NCBI RefSeq assembly: GCF_000002865.3
Contig: NW_001865055.1
Coordinates: 87,608 to 120,241, forward strand
DNA: 32,634 bases
Source: Monosiga brevicollis MX1
Lineage: Eukaryota; Opisthokonta; Choanoflagellata; Craspedida; Salpingoecidae
Direction: 5' to 3'
Part shown: piece after piece, positions 22,831-32,221 of the stretch
Numbering within the stretch: the stretch's first letter is position 1
Layout: the number at the start of each line of letters is the position of its first letter
Translations under genes and position numbers: made by a program
The notes under the pieces: model-generated
What the model was told of the DNA's origin: nothing
Database searches by the model: none
The model's input: the letters and a program-made list of their open reading frames with translations, nothing else

Positions 22831-23150
22831 ACCTTGAGCCACCACCACCTAGCATCAACGTAAAATTAAATTTAGGCTAGCTTGACAAACCCTCCTTGAA
22901 CCGTTTGTGTGCGGCGCCGGCCTTAACCTCGGCGCAAAGGGGGCAAACAAAGTTTAAAACACCCTTCTTATATTGAATGGCTGTGAAAATGTCAGATAAA
23001 GTTGGCTCGTTTTTGCAACCGGAACGAGCGAGAGAGAGAGAGGCGCGCGGGCGCGGGGCGCGGGGGTGTAGCTGAGCCCTGGTGTACGTTGCAAGAGGGA
23101 AGGGGAGGAGCAGGAGCATCTCATGAGGGGGAGAGGGGGAGGCTTGGAAA
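22831..23150. promoter_or_regulatory. Spacer between the SLC49A4-like gene and ITPK1
   Basis: About 320 bases on which two plus-strand genes abut. The first part (TAAAATTAAATTT near 22860) is the likely 3' end of the carrier gene. The GA run near 23030 and the G-rich purine stretch after it lie just upstream of the ITPK1 ATG. No independent gene is supported. Confidence 0.6.
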
Positions 23151-24904
23151 ATGGGGATGGTGGTGGGGGAGGAGGCTTGTGTCTGTGGGGGAGCGTCGGG
23201 TCGGAAGTGGGAGGATGGAGAAGGACGGGATGCGCCGGTCGTGGCTTGCCTGCTGTCTCGGAAGAAGCAGGCACATCTGGGGTTTGAGGAGCTGATGCAG
23301 GCGGCGCGACGGTGAGAATACAACCATGCTCAAGCGGCGCTGGACCCGAGATGGATGTAGACTGGAGCGCCATGCTCACTGTTTTGCTGCCCGGCCTCCA
23401 CGTGCAGCCACCGGCTCCGACTCGTGGCCATCGACCCTGAAGCGTGTACGCTTGACCAAGTGAGATACATGCTGCCAGCCAACCAGGCCGGTCCATCTGC
23501 TTGCCGGCCTTGGGTTGACTTGTCGTTGTGCACGATGGCTTTGCAAACGCAGCTGGAAAAGATGGGTGCCAAAGTGCTGATACACAAGCTGACAGACCAA
23601 CTGGCGCGCCTTGAGCAAGGAGACACGACAGCAGAAACCCTTGTCCACCAGCTCGAGGTAAGTCGTTTCCAACCCCTTGGCGGTGTCGAGTGACTGACAT
23701 GCCAATGGTCACGACCCTTTTTTTTTTTCGGCGACCGGTGTAGGCGTGGACCGCTTCGGGAAGCCAGCGCGTGCTAGACCCTCTCCCACGTGTCAGACCG
23801 CTGGTGGATCGGGGCGCCACCCTGGGTCTGCTGGAGCAGCTGTCGTCGCAACTGCCGGATGGCTTTGCTATTCCGCCGTCGCGCGTTGCGCACAGCGCTC
23901 CCCAGGCCGCCGGCTGGCTCACATCTGCGCTTCGCTGGCCGCTCATCGTAAAACCTCTACCAGCACATGGCTCGAGTGATGCGCACCGCATGTGCATTGT
24001 CAACAACCTGGCCTGTCTGGAGCAGCTCAGCTACCCGGTTCTGTGCCAAAACTTTTATGACCACGATGCACTCTTGTACAAGGTGCGACGGTGTAACGCT
24101 CGGCGAGTGTTGTGGTTCTGTCTTCCTAACCACCAAGGCCCTGTCACTGGTGGGTTTTCTGTGTTGCAGGTATTTGTTCTCGGTGACCGGCATCACGTAG
24201 TGCCACGCCCATCCATTCGCAACGTGGACCCTGCTGCGCGGGGTGAAGCAACCCTTATGGCCTTTGATTCTCACGACGTGTCCAAAGCACACTCGCAAAC
24301 CTACTTGAATGACGTATGTTTTTTTTTTTTTGGGGGGGGGGGGGGGGGGCTGAGTGTGCCTGACTGTCTCTCTCTGTCTCTCTGTCTCTCTGTCTCTCTG
24401 TCTCTGTCTCTCTGTCTCTGTCTCTCTGTCTCTCTATCTCTCTGTCTCTCTGTCTCTCTATCTCTCTATCTCTCTATCTCTCTATCTCTCTGTCTCTCTG
24501 TCTCTCTGTCTCTCTATCTCTCTGTCTTGCTGCGTCGTCGATGGCTGTGAATACGGTTGCTCATTTACAAACATACTTTTAGGCTGTGGCCATGAAGACA
24601 GCTCTGGCCAGCAACGTTCTGCGTCGGCCTGACCTGGCCCTGCTGGCCGACCGAATGCGCCAACACCTTGGTCTCACGTTATTTGGCTTTGATGGTTTGT
24701 TTTCGCCCGTTTTAAACTGGGCAGCGGTTGTCACTGGTCTTGATCGCTTGCCCTCCGCCTTGATTGCCGGCAGTTATAGTGGCAGCTGAGACGAGCGTGC
24801 ACTACATTGTGGATGTCAATTATTTTCCTGGCTACAAGGGCATTGAATCATTCCAAGAGGATCTGTGCCACCTTCTCCGCCAGACCGTGGATAGCTTGGA
24901 GTGA
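23151..24904 (+). CDS. ITPK1: Inositol-tetrakisphosphate 1-kinase / inositol 1,3,4-trisphosphate 5/6-kinase
   Basis: A cytosolic ATP-grasp kinase that phosphorylates inositol tris- and tetrakisphosphates on the route to higher inositol phosphates. Seven exons (23151-23311, 23408-23459, 23553-23657, 23744-24082, 24170-24313, 24583-24694, 24774-24904) join to 347 codons plus stop. The ATG at 23151 is the first after an in-frame stop at 23124 and gives a short acidic/glycine leader. Motifs in order are VACLLSRKKQAHLGFEELMQ, LVAIDPEA, VLIHKLTD (79-86), RVLDPLPRVRPLVDR (115-129), PLIVKPLPAHGSSDAH, CQNFYDHDALLYKVFVLGD, DSHDVSKAHS, LGLTLFGFDVIV and the metal-binding DVNYFPGYKG (318-327). All expected ATP-grasp blocks are present, so the enzyme is probably active. 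The intron 24314-24582 carries an extreme T13-G18 tract and a TCTCTG repeat. Confidence 0.94.
24319..24349 (+). repeat. T13-G18 homopolymer junction inside an ITPK1 intron
   Basis: Thirteen T are followed by eighteen consecutive G, starting six bases after a splice donor. A G18 run can form intramolecular quadruplexes in DNA or pre-mRNA; whether it does so here is unknown. The exact length may also be affected by sequencing error. Confidence 0.9.
24366..24534. repeat. TCTCTG/TCTCTA hexanucleotide microsatellite
   Basis: About 170 bases of TCTCTG units with TCTCTA variants, inside the ITPK1 intron 24314-24582 directly after the G18 run. It gives Leu/Ser/Cys-only translations that are not real protein. 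Confidence 0.95.
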
Positions 24905-25826
24905 CAGCACGACACGTCGAAGATGTGCCATTGGGCCCTTCTACAACAGGATTTCCATGCAGCGCTCACCGCCCCAATTTAAATCGGATTTGCACTCGAT
25001 GTGACCCCTAATGATATTATCATGTCGCCCATGACGTCGAAGGAAGAAAAAGAAATCTACCTCCCAGTTTAAAAAACTTTGTCTCGGCAGCTCTCTTCTC
25101 GTTTGTAAGAGAGGCTATACCCTTGGCTAGCACGTCGTGATTTTCTCAGAACATGACACCGCTGCGTTTGCGATTGGCCGGTCCATTGTCGACCGCATCA
25201 AGTCAAAGGAAGACATTCGAATGAACCGAGACTACTCGTGAGTGTCGGCGAGTAAGGAAGTGGCTCCAGCTCCTGCCTGCCGCATGAAAGAACGACCGCC
25301 ATGAACGGAATCAATTTTTCTGAATTTTTTTTATTTTTTTTTGGGGGGAGGTATTTTGGCGCATTGCAGATGTTGCATTCGACCTGAATTTGAGTCAACA
25401 TCTCTGAAGAATGACCATGGGCGCACGCCTTTCTCTGGTTTAACCTTTAGTTTACTACAATGCATAACCCGTGATTTTCGCTATTCTCTGACTATTCTCG
25501 GTGAAGCCCTGCTATCCCTGATTTTCAGTAAGGTGGTGTGACTCATTCTCTCCTCATTGTCATCAACCCCATCTCTGAATGGAGCAACACCATTTGGTAC
25601 ATCTCTGCTTTCATGTATAGTTTTACACTACACGTTATTCTCGGGAAACAGGTACTTCTGAAACGGAGGCTTGAACCGTATTCTCTCTCTGTCCAGCGGC
25701 GCGCGCCCTCTCTCTTTCTCTCTCTCTCACATTTTTTTCTCTCTCTCTCTCGCGCGCGTATCGATCGTGTCCTCGGGGCTGTTGTTGCACAGTGGGGGTC
25801 TTGCGCTTTTGCGTCTCACTGGAAGA
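24905..25826. other. Spacer between ITPK1 and NT5C2 with one orphan exon-like stretch
   Basis: About 920 bases. Most shows no gene: AT-rich patches, a T/G run near 25325-25350 and CT/GC low complexity at about 25680-25760 just upstream of NT5C2. The only protein-like part is 25150-25238, described separately. Confidence 0.6.
25150..25238 (+). other. Orphan exon-like stretch of unknown identity
   Basis: A pyrimidine-rich acceptor (ttttctcag) precedes, and a good donor (gtgagt) follows, an open stretch reading HDTAAFAIGRSIVDRIKSKE then DIRMNRDYS. Splicing to an acceptor near 25350 would add YFGALQMLHST and a stop. The amino acid mix looks like real protein, but I found no convincing start exon (the short ATG frame at 25023 does not join in phase) and I do not recognise the family. 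It could be a fragment of a small gene, an alternative 3' exon, a pseudogene or chance. Confidence 0.25.
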
Positions 25827-28800
25827 ATGAGTGCCGCAAACGGCAACGCGGACGTGTCTGCGCCGCCCCAACAAGAGGTTAAGCGGCTCATGTCCAACCG
25901 CAGTGGTGAACCGTACGTCAACAAAGCCTTTCCCCAACCCTTTAATTGCTGTTGATGTTGGCACCTCCCCCTCCTCCTCTGCCGCGCTTCACCAAGTCCT
26001 CTCAGAGTTCCGTGGTCCCGTCCCTTGTACCTCTGTGTATGTGTGTGTGAGGGGCCTCTGCGTACGTGGACATGAAAACATAATCGTCTTGCCACGCCAC
26101 ACTGTCCCCAAGCTCGTGTGTTGGTTGCCAAGTTGGAGCCCTCTGTGGGTCATTTCAGTCTTGTCGTCGTCGTCCTCTCGACTCTCGCTCTCGCTCTCGC
26201 TCCCTGCCAACTCTCCGCCACTCCCATTCACATTCACGCACACATCCACACGTACACAAAGACGTTCACACGCGCACATCGACATCATCTTCCTCCCCTC
26301 TGTCGCACATCAACCAGATAGCTTCTTCGTGTTGCCTTGAATGGTCGCATTTTCTCCCCGCACTTCGAGGCAGCTGCAAACACCTTTTCTTCCGTCCTCT
26401 TAAATGACGTGCTCCTGCCTGTGCCCACGCCCTCATCATGCTGCCCATTACTGCATATGTCTGCCCCTCGCCAAACCCCGGCCATTGCGCCGGCAGCTCT
26501 CGTCACAGCGTGACCGATCCGAAGCGACCCAAACGCCAGGTGGGTTTCTCTCAATGCGATTCTCTTCCATCAATGTTCACATTTCTGCCATCTCAATTCG
26601 TACCTCCACAATCCCCTTTTGCTAGAATGGCTTGCGCCTTGAGGAGCTCTCTTTGCCGCCTTCGCGCGATGAGCTGGCCAACTACCAGGACATGCCCGTC
26701 GATGACCTGCCCGAAACTTACAAGCGCCACAACGACCAGCGGTGAGATATTTTTTGGAAGGATCATCTCCGGCCTTTTTTTTTTTTTTTTTTTTGTGATC
26801 TTGCGGATTGTCGTGCTCTCATCTCGTTTTTGACACCCCCCTCCCCACTTCTCTGCGCAGTGTGTTTTGCAACCGGAACCTGGACCTGAGCAACATTGAG
26901 TATTGTGGCTTTGACATGGACTACACGCTGGCTGGTTTGTTACTTTCCTCGTTATTTGGCCCAACGAAAGTAGCTGCCGACGCAATCATCGCACACCATG
27001 GCTCTCATGCTGAACGCCCGCGTGTTTTCGCCCCCCGCCCCTGTCCCCGTCAGAATACATTTCCCCGGCTGTCGAGGAGTTGACGTACAGCCTGATTGTC
27101 GATCGTCTCCTTGAAATGGGCTATGACGAGGAACTCAAGCAATTCCGCTTCAATCCAGACTTTACCATTCGAGGTCAGGCTAACGTGGCTACCATGAATA
27201 CTCTCAGCTGGCCTCGCTTCAGGCCCTGTCCCCGCTCATGTGACGGCGAACCCTGGCGATAGGCCTGATTATTGATCTCAAACTGGGCAACATTCTGAAA
27301 ACGGATGGCTATGGCTTTATCCTGCGCGTGTACCATGGCAATCAGCTCCTGCCTTGGGAACAAGTCATTGAGCGCTACCCTTCCACCTTTCTCTACTCAC
27401 ATGAGATTGGCAGCAAGCGCTTCAACGTGGTCAACACCTTGTTTGCACTCCCGGAAACCTCTTTGTTTGCCGACATGGTCTCTTACTTTGACAACCACGA
27501 AAAGTACACCCGCACCGATGACCACCTTGGTGTTCAGCGTGGCCAGGTCTACCTGTCCTACGAGTCCATGTACACGGACCTTCGGCACGCAGTCGATAAG
27601 GTCCATGAAAAGGTGTGGATCCTTGTTTCAAAGAACGGCATGTCTGGTGTTCAGATGGTCATCTTACCTGCCTGGTTTGAACAACCCGTGCTTCACCCTT
27701 TGCCTGCGCACATACCACAGGGCTATCTCAAGAACGAGATTGCTGCCAACCTGCCCCGCTACGTGAAGCAGGATCCGGCTCTTCCTTTGCTGTTGCACCG
27801 GTTTGTCGACACCCGCTGACCAGATATCCCCAAACGCCATGACTTTGCGGCGTGCATTGCTAAAACCAAAACACGGCTGCTGCCCGTACACCATGTGCAC
27901 CGCAGCTTCCGCCAGGTGGGCAAAGGCTTGTTTGTGGTAACCAACTCCGACTACAAGTATACCCAGACCATCATGAGCTTTCTGTTTGATGTCGAAGTGC
28001 CCGATGTACGTCCCCTGATGTGCGAGATGGCAGCTCTTGCACGCTCCTCCGGGTTTTGCTCATGTCTGGCGCGCGTATGGTGTTGTCTTGAGCAGGAGTT
28101 GAAGGGCAAGTCGTGGAAGGACTACTTTGACGTTATCATTGTATCAGCTCGCAAGCCGGCCTTCTTCTCCGACACGGGTACCGCTCTCCGCGAGGTGGAC
28201 CAGGAGACCGGCGCCCTCAAGCTGGGCGAATACACGGGCAGCTCGCCCCACGGGCGTGTCTTTGCCGGCGGTTCTGTTGAGCACCTCAACTTTTTGCTGC
28301 AGTGCGAGGGCAAGCGTATCCTGTATGCGGGCGACCACATCTTTGGTGACGTCCTCAAGTCTAAGAAGCTGTCTGGCTGGCGGTATGTGCGCCTTTTTGT
28401 CTCTTCCGTGGCTTGAGTTCTGTCCAAGTGGCACAACTCACGTTCCCATTTCTGTTGCCAACTTGAATCTTTGGCCAGGACTTTCTTGATCATGCCCGAA
28501 CTACGCCAGTAAGTCATCGGCACGACTTTCTTTCTGGCCTTTTATTTTCACTCACTCTCTCTCTCATTTCCACGCCTCAATTTCGCTGCGTTTCATCGTG
28601 TTAGAGAGTTTGAGGGATTGCGTCGCTCCGCACCGCACTACGAGCACTTGAAGAACCTCGAGTTTATGTTGGCCGAGGTGTACCGCGGTCTGGCTTCGGA
28701 CACGCAGGAGCAGCCGAGCACAACCGAGTTGATTAAGGATTTGGACAACACGGCCGTGGCCATAGACGGCAGCTTCAACAAGTACTTTGGTAGTGCTTTC

Positions 28801-29128
28801 CGATCTGGCACAAAGCAAAGCCTATTTGCGCGCCAGTCGCAGCAGTATGCCGACCTGTACAGCAGCACCCTCCTCAATCTCATTCACTACCCTCTCTTTT
28901 GTAAGTGATATTGCAGGACATGACGGGTTGATGGCTTGGCTGCATTTGAGGGGCTTTGGGAAGTATTGATCGCAGGTCTCACTCGTGCTTTCAAATGAAA
29001 TGCAATGCTTGACAGACATGTTTAACAGTGCCATGGACGAGCTACCGCACGAGGGACGTGGGTGGCGCGAGCACCTTGAGAACCACAACAAGATCAATCG
29101 CCGTTCCCCACAGGTCAATCGTGCATAG
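25827..29128 (+). CDS. NT5C2: Cytosolic purine 5'-nucleotidase (cN-II family)
   Basis: A HAD-superfamily phosphatase that dephosphorylates IMP and GMP and so helps set cytosolic purine nucleotide levels. Twelve exons (25827-25912, 26509-26539, 26626-26741, 26861-26934, 27054-27173, 27263-27612, 27721-27800, 27906-28005, 28096-28382, 28479-28508, 28605-28900, 29016-29128) join to 560 codons plus stop, the same size as the human enzyme. Catalytic motif I is GFDMDYTLA (nucleophile Asp96, acid/base Asp98), motif II is TNSDYKYT (298-305), motif III is Lys339 in SARKPAFF and motif IV is YAGDHIFGD (396-404). FRSGTKQSLFARQ and QYADLYSSTLLNLIHYPLF also match the family. It lacks the long acidic C-terminal tail of vertebrate NT5C2, ending instead in a basic HNKINRRSPQVNRA. 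The 596-base first intron is the longest found here. Confidence 0.93.
26776..26794. repeat. Poly-T run in an NT5C2 intron
   Basis: About eighteen T residues inside intron 26742-26860, well away from the acceptor, which has its own pyrimidine tract (cttctctgcgcag). Confidence 0.85.
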
Positions 29129-29665
29129 ATGACCACGCGACTGTTTTTCCAGACGTCTCGGCTTTGGTTGTGGAAATTTGTTGCTTTCAGCAGAGCCCAG
29201 GATTGACGCAGTTGATCACCTAAACCGGACAGGGCCTGAGAAGGCGCGCATCGATCCAGGACGAAATTTCTTAGGGACAACTAAATTGGAGATTGGCGGC
29301 GGTGCAGCTTGCAAACAAGACCAGCACGTGCAAGAAACTGCTCGAAACAAAGAGTCGATGATGCCAAAACAAACGAACAAACAAACAGGACAGGGGAACA
29401 AGGGGAATAAGACGAGAACAGGACTGGCACGGGAGCAACTCGCATCATGTCGAGTTTGCGAACAATGTGCGCACAAAGAGGCGAGACGGGAAAGACAAGG
29501 CCAATTCAGGTGATATTGCTTTTGAAAAGGCAAGAGGAGGAAAAAAAGTCTACCCTTGGTGGGTCCTGGCCAGAGACGGAGCAGTACATGTGTGCACTCT
29601 GGTCGGCAGCATGTTGCTCATCAAAAGGTTCGCAAGGGCAGTCAGTGATGCAAAATGGCAGGGCT
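29129..29665. other. Convergent 3' spacer between NT5C2 and MORN4
   Basis: About 540 bases between facing stop codons, purine-rich on the plus strand. No conserved frame or RNA gene is seen. An AACAAAC repeat lies near 29370-29395. Confidence 0.7.
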
Positions 29666-29941
29666 CTACTTGGCAGCTGAGCGAGCTTCACCAGCAGCCT
29701 CCTACAAGACGGGAAAATGCACAAGCTTGAGATGAGCAAAAGAGGTGGGTCCTGGGGCAAAAGTGAAGCAATGTCGAGCAACGAAACAAACCTCGGCCCT
29801 TCGCACGGCGTCGGCAGCCTGGGTACGGCGCTTGAGGGTGGAACCCTCCCACTCGCCTGGTGGATGGCAAGATGCACGGCGATATGAAGGTGGGGTGAGG
29901 GTGAGGGCGAGAGAAGGAGATGGCGCGCAAACGAACACGGA

Positions 29942-29972
<31 letters not shown>

Positions 29973-30951
29973 AGAGAAAAAAAAAAGCAGGTGTTATTTG
30001 GGAGAAGAGGTGAGTCGGCAGACAAACCTTCTTGGCGTGGTTGGCCACTGGTACCATCGGAAAAGGTCAGCAGGCCCCTGGAAACCGAGCAGACAAGAAG
30101 GAAAAGAAATGTAAAAGAGAATGCGGAAGGTTAGACCAAAGAGAAATACCGAGCATCAATGTCGCAAACATATCAAGAGTACAAGAGGGTGGCGGCTCGA
30201 GTTGTGGGTACGTACATGCCCTGGGCTTGACCTGCACGAAACTCGCCCTTGAAATTCATGCCGTCGGCGCGTGCGTAAATGCCAAAGCCATCGTACTTGC
30301 CGCTCTTGAAGTCACCTTCATACTTGCTGTTGTCTGGGGTTTGGGCGCAGATGAAGAATGAAGAAACCCGACGAGACGATGAGCGAGCCGGGTTTTGATG
30401 CAGAAAAGCGGGGGCGGTGAGGAGTACGGCAGGCATGGGATGCCAGGCGTTTGTGGTCAAACCGTACCAGGAAAAGTGAGGACACCCTTGCCTTCGCAAA
30501 GGCCGGCCCGGAAGCGACCGACGTAGCGGGCGCCGTCGGCAAAGGTCAAGACGCCAAACCCGTCACGCTGCAAATGCACACAAATCACGATCGGAGCGCA
30601 CCAGATCAGACGGCGCCAAGGCCAACGTCAGGAAGTGGGGGAGGGGGGTAAACGGACTGATCTTCAACACACGGTTCTCCCCAAGTCAACTCTGCCATGC
30701 CAAGGTGCCTTGGTCGGGGCCAGCAGGGCGCGGAGGAGGATTCGGCGCCCTGCCCTTGACCCGGACCCGAGACGTCGTGTCTCCGCCCCTTTTTCCTTGT
30801 TGTGTTGTTCCACTCTTTACCCTCTTGTTTCTGTTGTTGATGTGGAGTTGGCTCGACTTGGTTCCAACTCTCTTACCTTGCCCTCGGCGTTCCAATCACC
30901 CTTGTAGGTGTCACCATCGTCGTAGACGACCTCATGATACCCGGCTGCCAT
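29666..30951 (-). CDS. MORN4: MORN repeat-containing protein 4
   Basis: A small beta-hairpin repeat protein; the animal form (retinophilin) binds the tail of class III myosin in actin-rich protrusions. Six exons (30877-30951, 30468-30567, 30216-30333, 30028-30077, 29792-29856, 29666-29701) join to 147 codons plus stop; human MORN4 has 146. Four MORN units can be read: YKGDWNAEGKRDGFGVLTF, YVGRFRAGLCEGKGVLTF, YEGDFKSGKYDGFGIYARAD and FKGEFRAGQAQGMGLLTF. The C-terminal part keeps the family layout: a SDGTSGQPRQEGEWEG unit, then a basic helix (STLKRRTQAADAVRRAE) and a short Ala/Ser/Lys end. The ATG at 30951 places the first MORN unit about 15 residues in, as in animals. Because the choanoflagellate-type host has collar microvilli, a myosin III-linked role there is attractive but only inferred. 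Confidence 0.92.
29940..29986. repeat. Poly-A tract with G interruptions in a MORN4 intron
   Basis: Forty-seven bases of A with four isolated G residues, within intron 29857-30027. On the coding strand this is a poly-T/C tract in the middle of the intron. Confidence 0.9.
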
Positions 30952-32221
30952 TTTCGTCGATCCAGCGGAAGAGAGAGAGAGAGAAAAAATAAAAAAACTT
31001 TTGCGCGCGCTGCCGTTCAGTGGAAAGCAAACTGCACCAACAGCATGACAAAATACAGGGTAAGAGTTGAAATTACAGGGTCAGGGTCTCCTCGAGTCTC
31101 TTAGTCTCCCGGTCTCTTAGTGGGAAGTTTTGAATAAGTTAAAATACAAAAACGTCATTATCGGTAATTCAAAATAAAATGCTTGCTTGCATGGATCCGG
31201 TGGCGGTGGCGGTGAACGAGATCAAGTGTGTGTGTGTGCGCGCGCAGGCGTACGACTCTGCGCGGGGTGCTGCTGTTGGTGGAGGCTGACGTGAGGGGTG
31301 CGTGGGGTATGATTGATTTACACCATCTGCGCAACATCATTCAACAGCAGCAGTGGCTGTCCGCGACATTCCCGTCCGACTTGCCAGCCAAGAACTGTGC
31401 AATCTCCGCTGCTTGCACAGTGTGATGCGAGTGCCTGTCCGCCTCGCAACGAGAAGCCGCTGCAACCCTCCCTACCCGAATGTGGGTCTCCGGGTGGGCC
31501 AAGTGAAAAAGCCGACTTTTGCTCCACCAACCCCACTGCTAACAGGCACTTTTGATTCCCCGATCAACCATGGCGTCTTCTTCTCTCACCTGCCACCTGC
31601 CACCTGCCTCCATGACGACTACTCCCCATTCCAAGCCTCCCTTGGCATCAAACCTCGGGCAACCAATAAACACACAGGTTCTCGCACACGCACGCCCAAA
31701 TTCCAACTTGAGGACACCCCCAACCGCTCACCCCCACCAGAGGCCATGCCACCTCTTGCCTCAACTCCCTACCTACTTCTCCCAACACGCGTCGTGAACG
31801 ACCACAAACCCCAGAAACGGTTAATTGTAAGCAACCTCCTTGGACCCGTGTCCAAACTTCAAGGGCACGACTCCTCACTCATCTTCTTCCCTTCCCATTC
31901 GCGTCTTGACCACCCCCTTTGACTTGTACCCACACCACGAAGCGTCAGCCAGTGGTATTGGAGTGCAAGCATCGACCACCTGCCAGATCCCTCTGGAAGG
32001 ATTGCATCAATGTACTCGACGATGTGCAGCTGCCGCCGCCCGTCGAGGAACCCTCTCGTACACTCTGGGTGTGTTTAGCCACCAGATTATAAGTACGGTC
32101 CCGCTGACCGTGAGTGGCATTTTCTTTTGGATATTTCCCTTCCTGTTTTCTATCGTTCTCTCCTGTGAGAGAAGTGCAATTGAACCGCTTTACTGTCTCA
32201 GCTCAAATCGTCTTTCAATAG
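30952..32221. other. Gene-poor spacer between MORN4 and the copia fragment
   Basis: About 1270 bases with no gene I can support. The first part (30952-31200) should hold the MORN4 promoter and has a short GA run at 30971-30986. A GT/GC alternation lies at 31227-31246. Frames at 31353-31922 are proline/threonine-rich without family features. A segment at about 31955-32080 can be read as ECKHRPPARSLWKDCINVLD then DVQLPPPVEEPSRTLW, which looks partly protein-like, but no junctions or homology could be assigned. Confidence 0.55.

Noticed and set aside
22877-23323. Minus-strand frame ending in FVCPLCAEVKAGAAHKRFKE with a CxxC motif
   Set aside because: It overlaps the well-supported ITPK1 first exon on the other strand, has no convincing upstream exon, and most of the frame is serine/proline low complexity. 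Only the last 40 residues look protein-like.
22954-24006. 350-codon open frame on the minus strand
   Set aside because: It is the antisense shadow of ITPK1 exons 1-4, whose frames join perfectly and show ATP-grasp motifs.
31353-31922. 189-codon plus-strand frame
   Set aside because: Proline/threonine-rich with no domain, no signal, no consistent codon pattern and no family resemblance. It probably arises from a GC-rich spacer.
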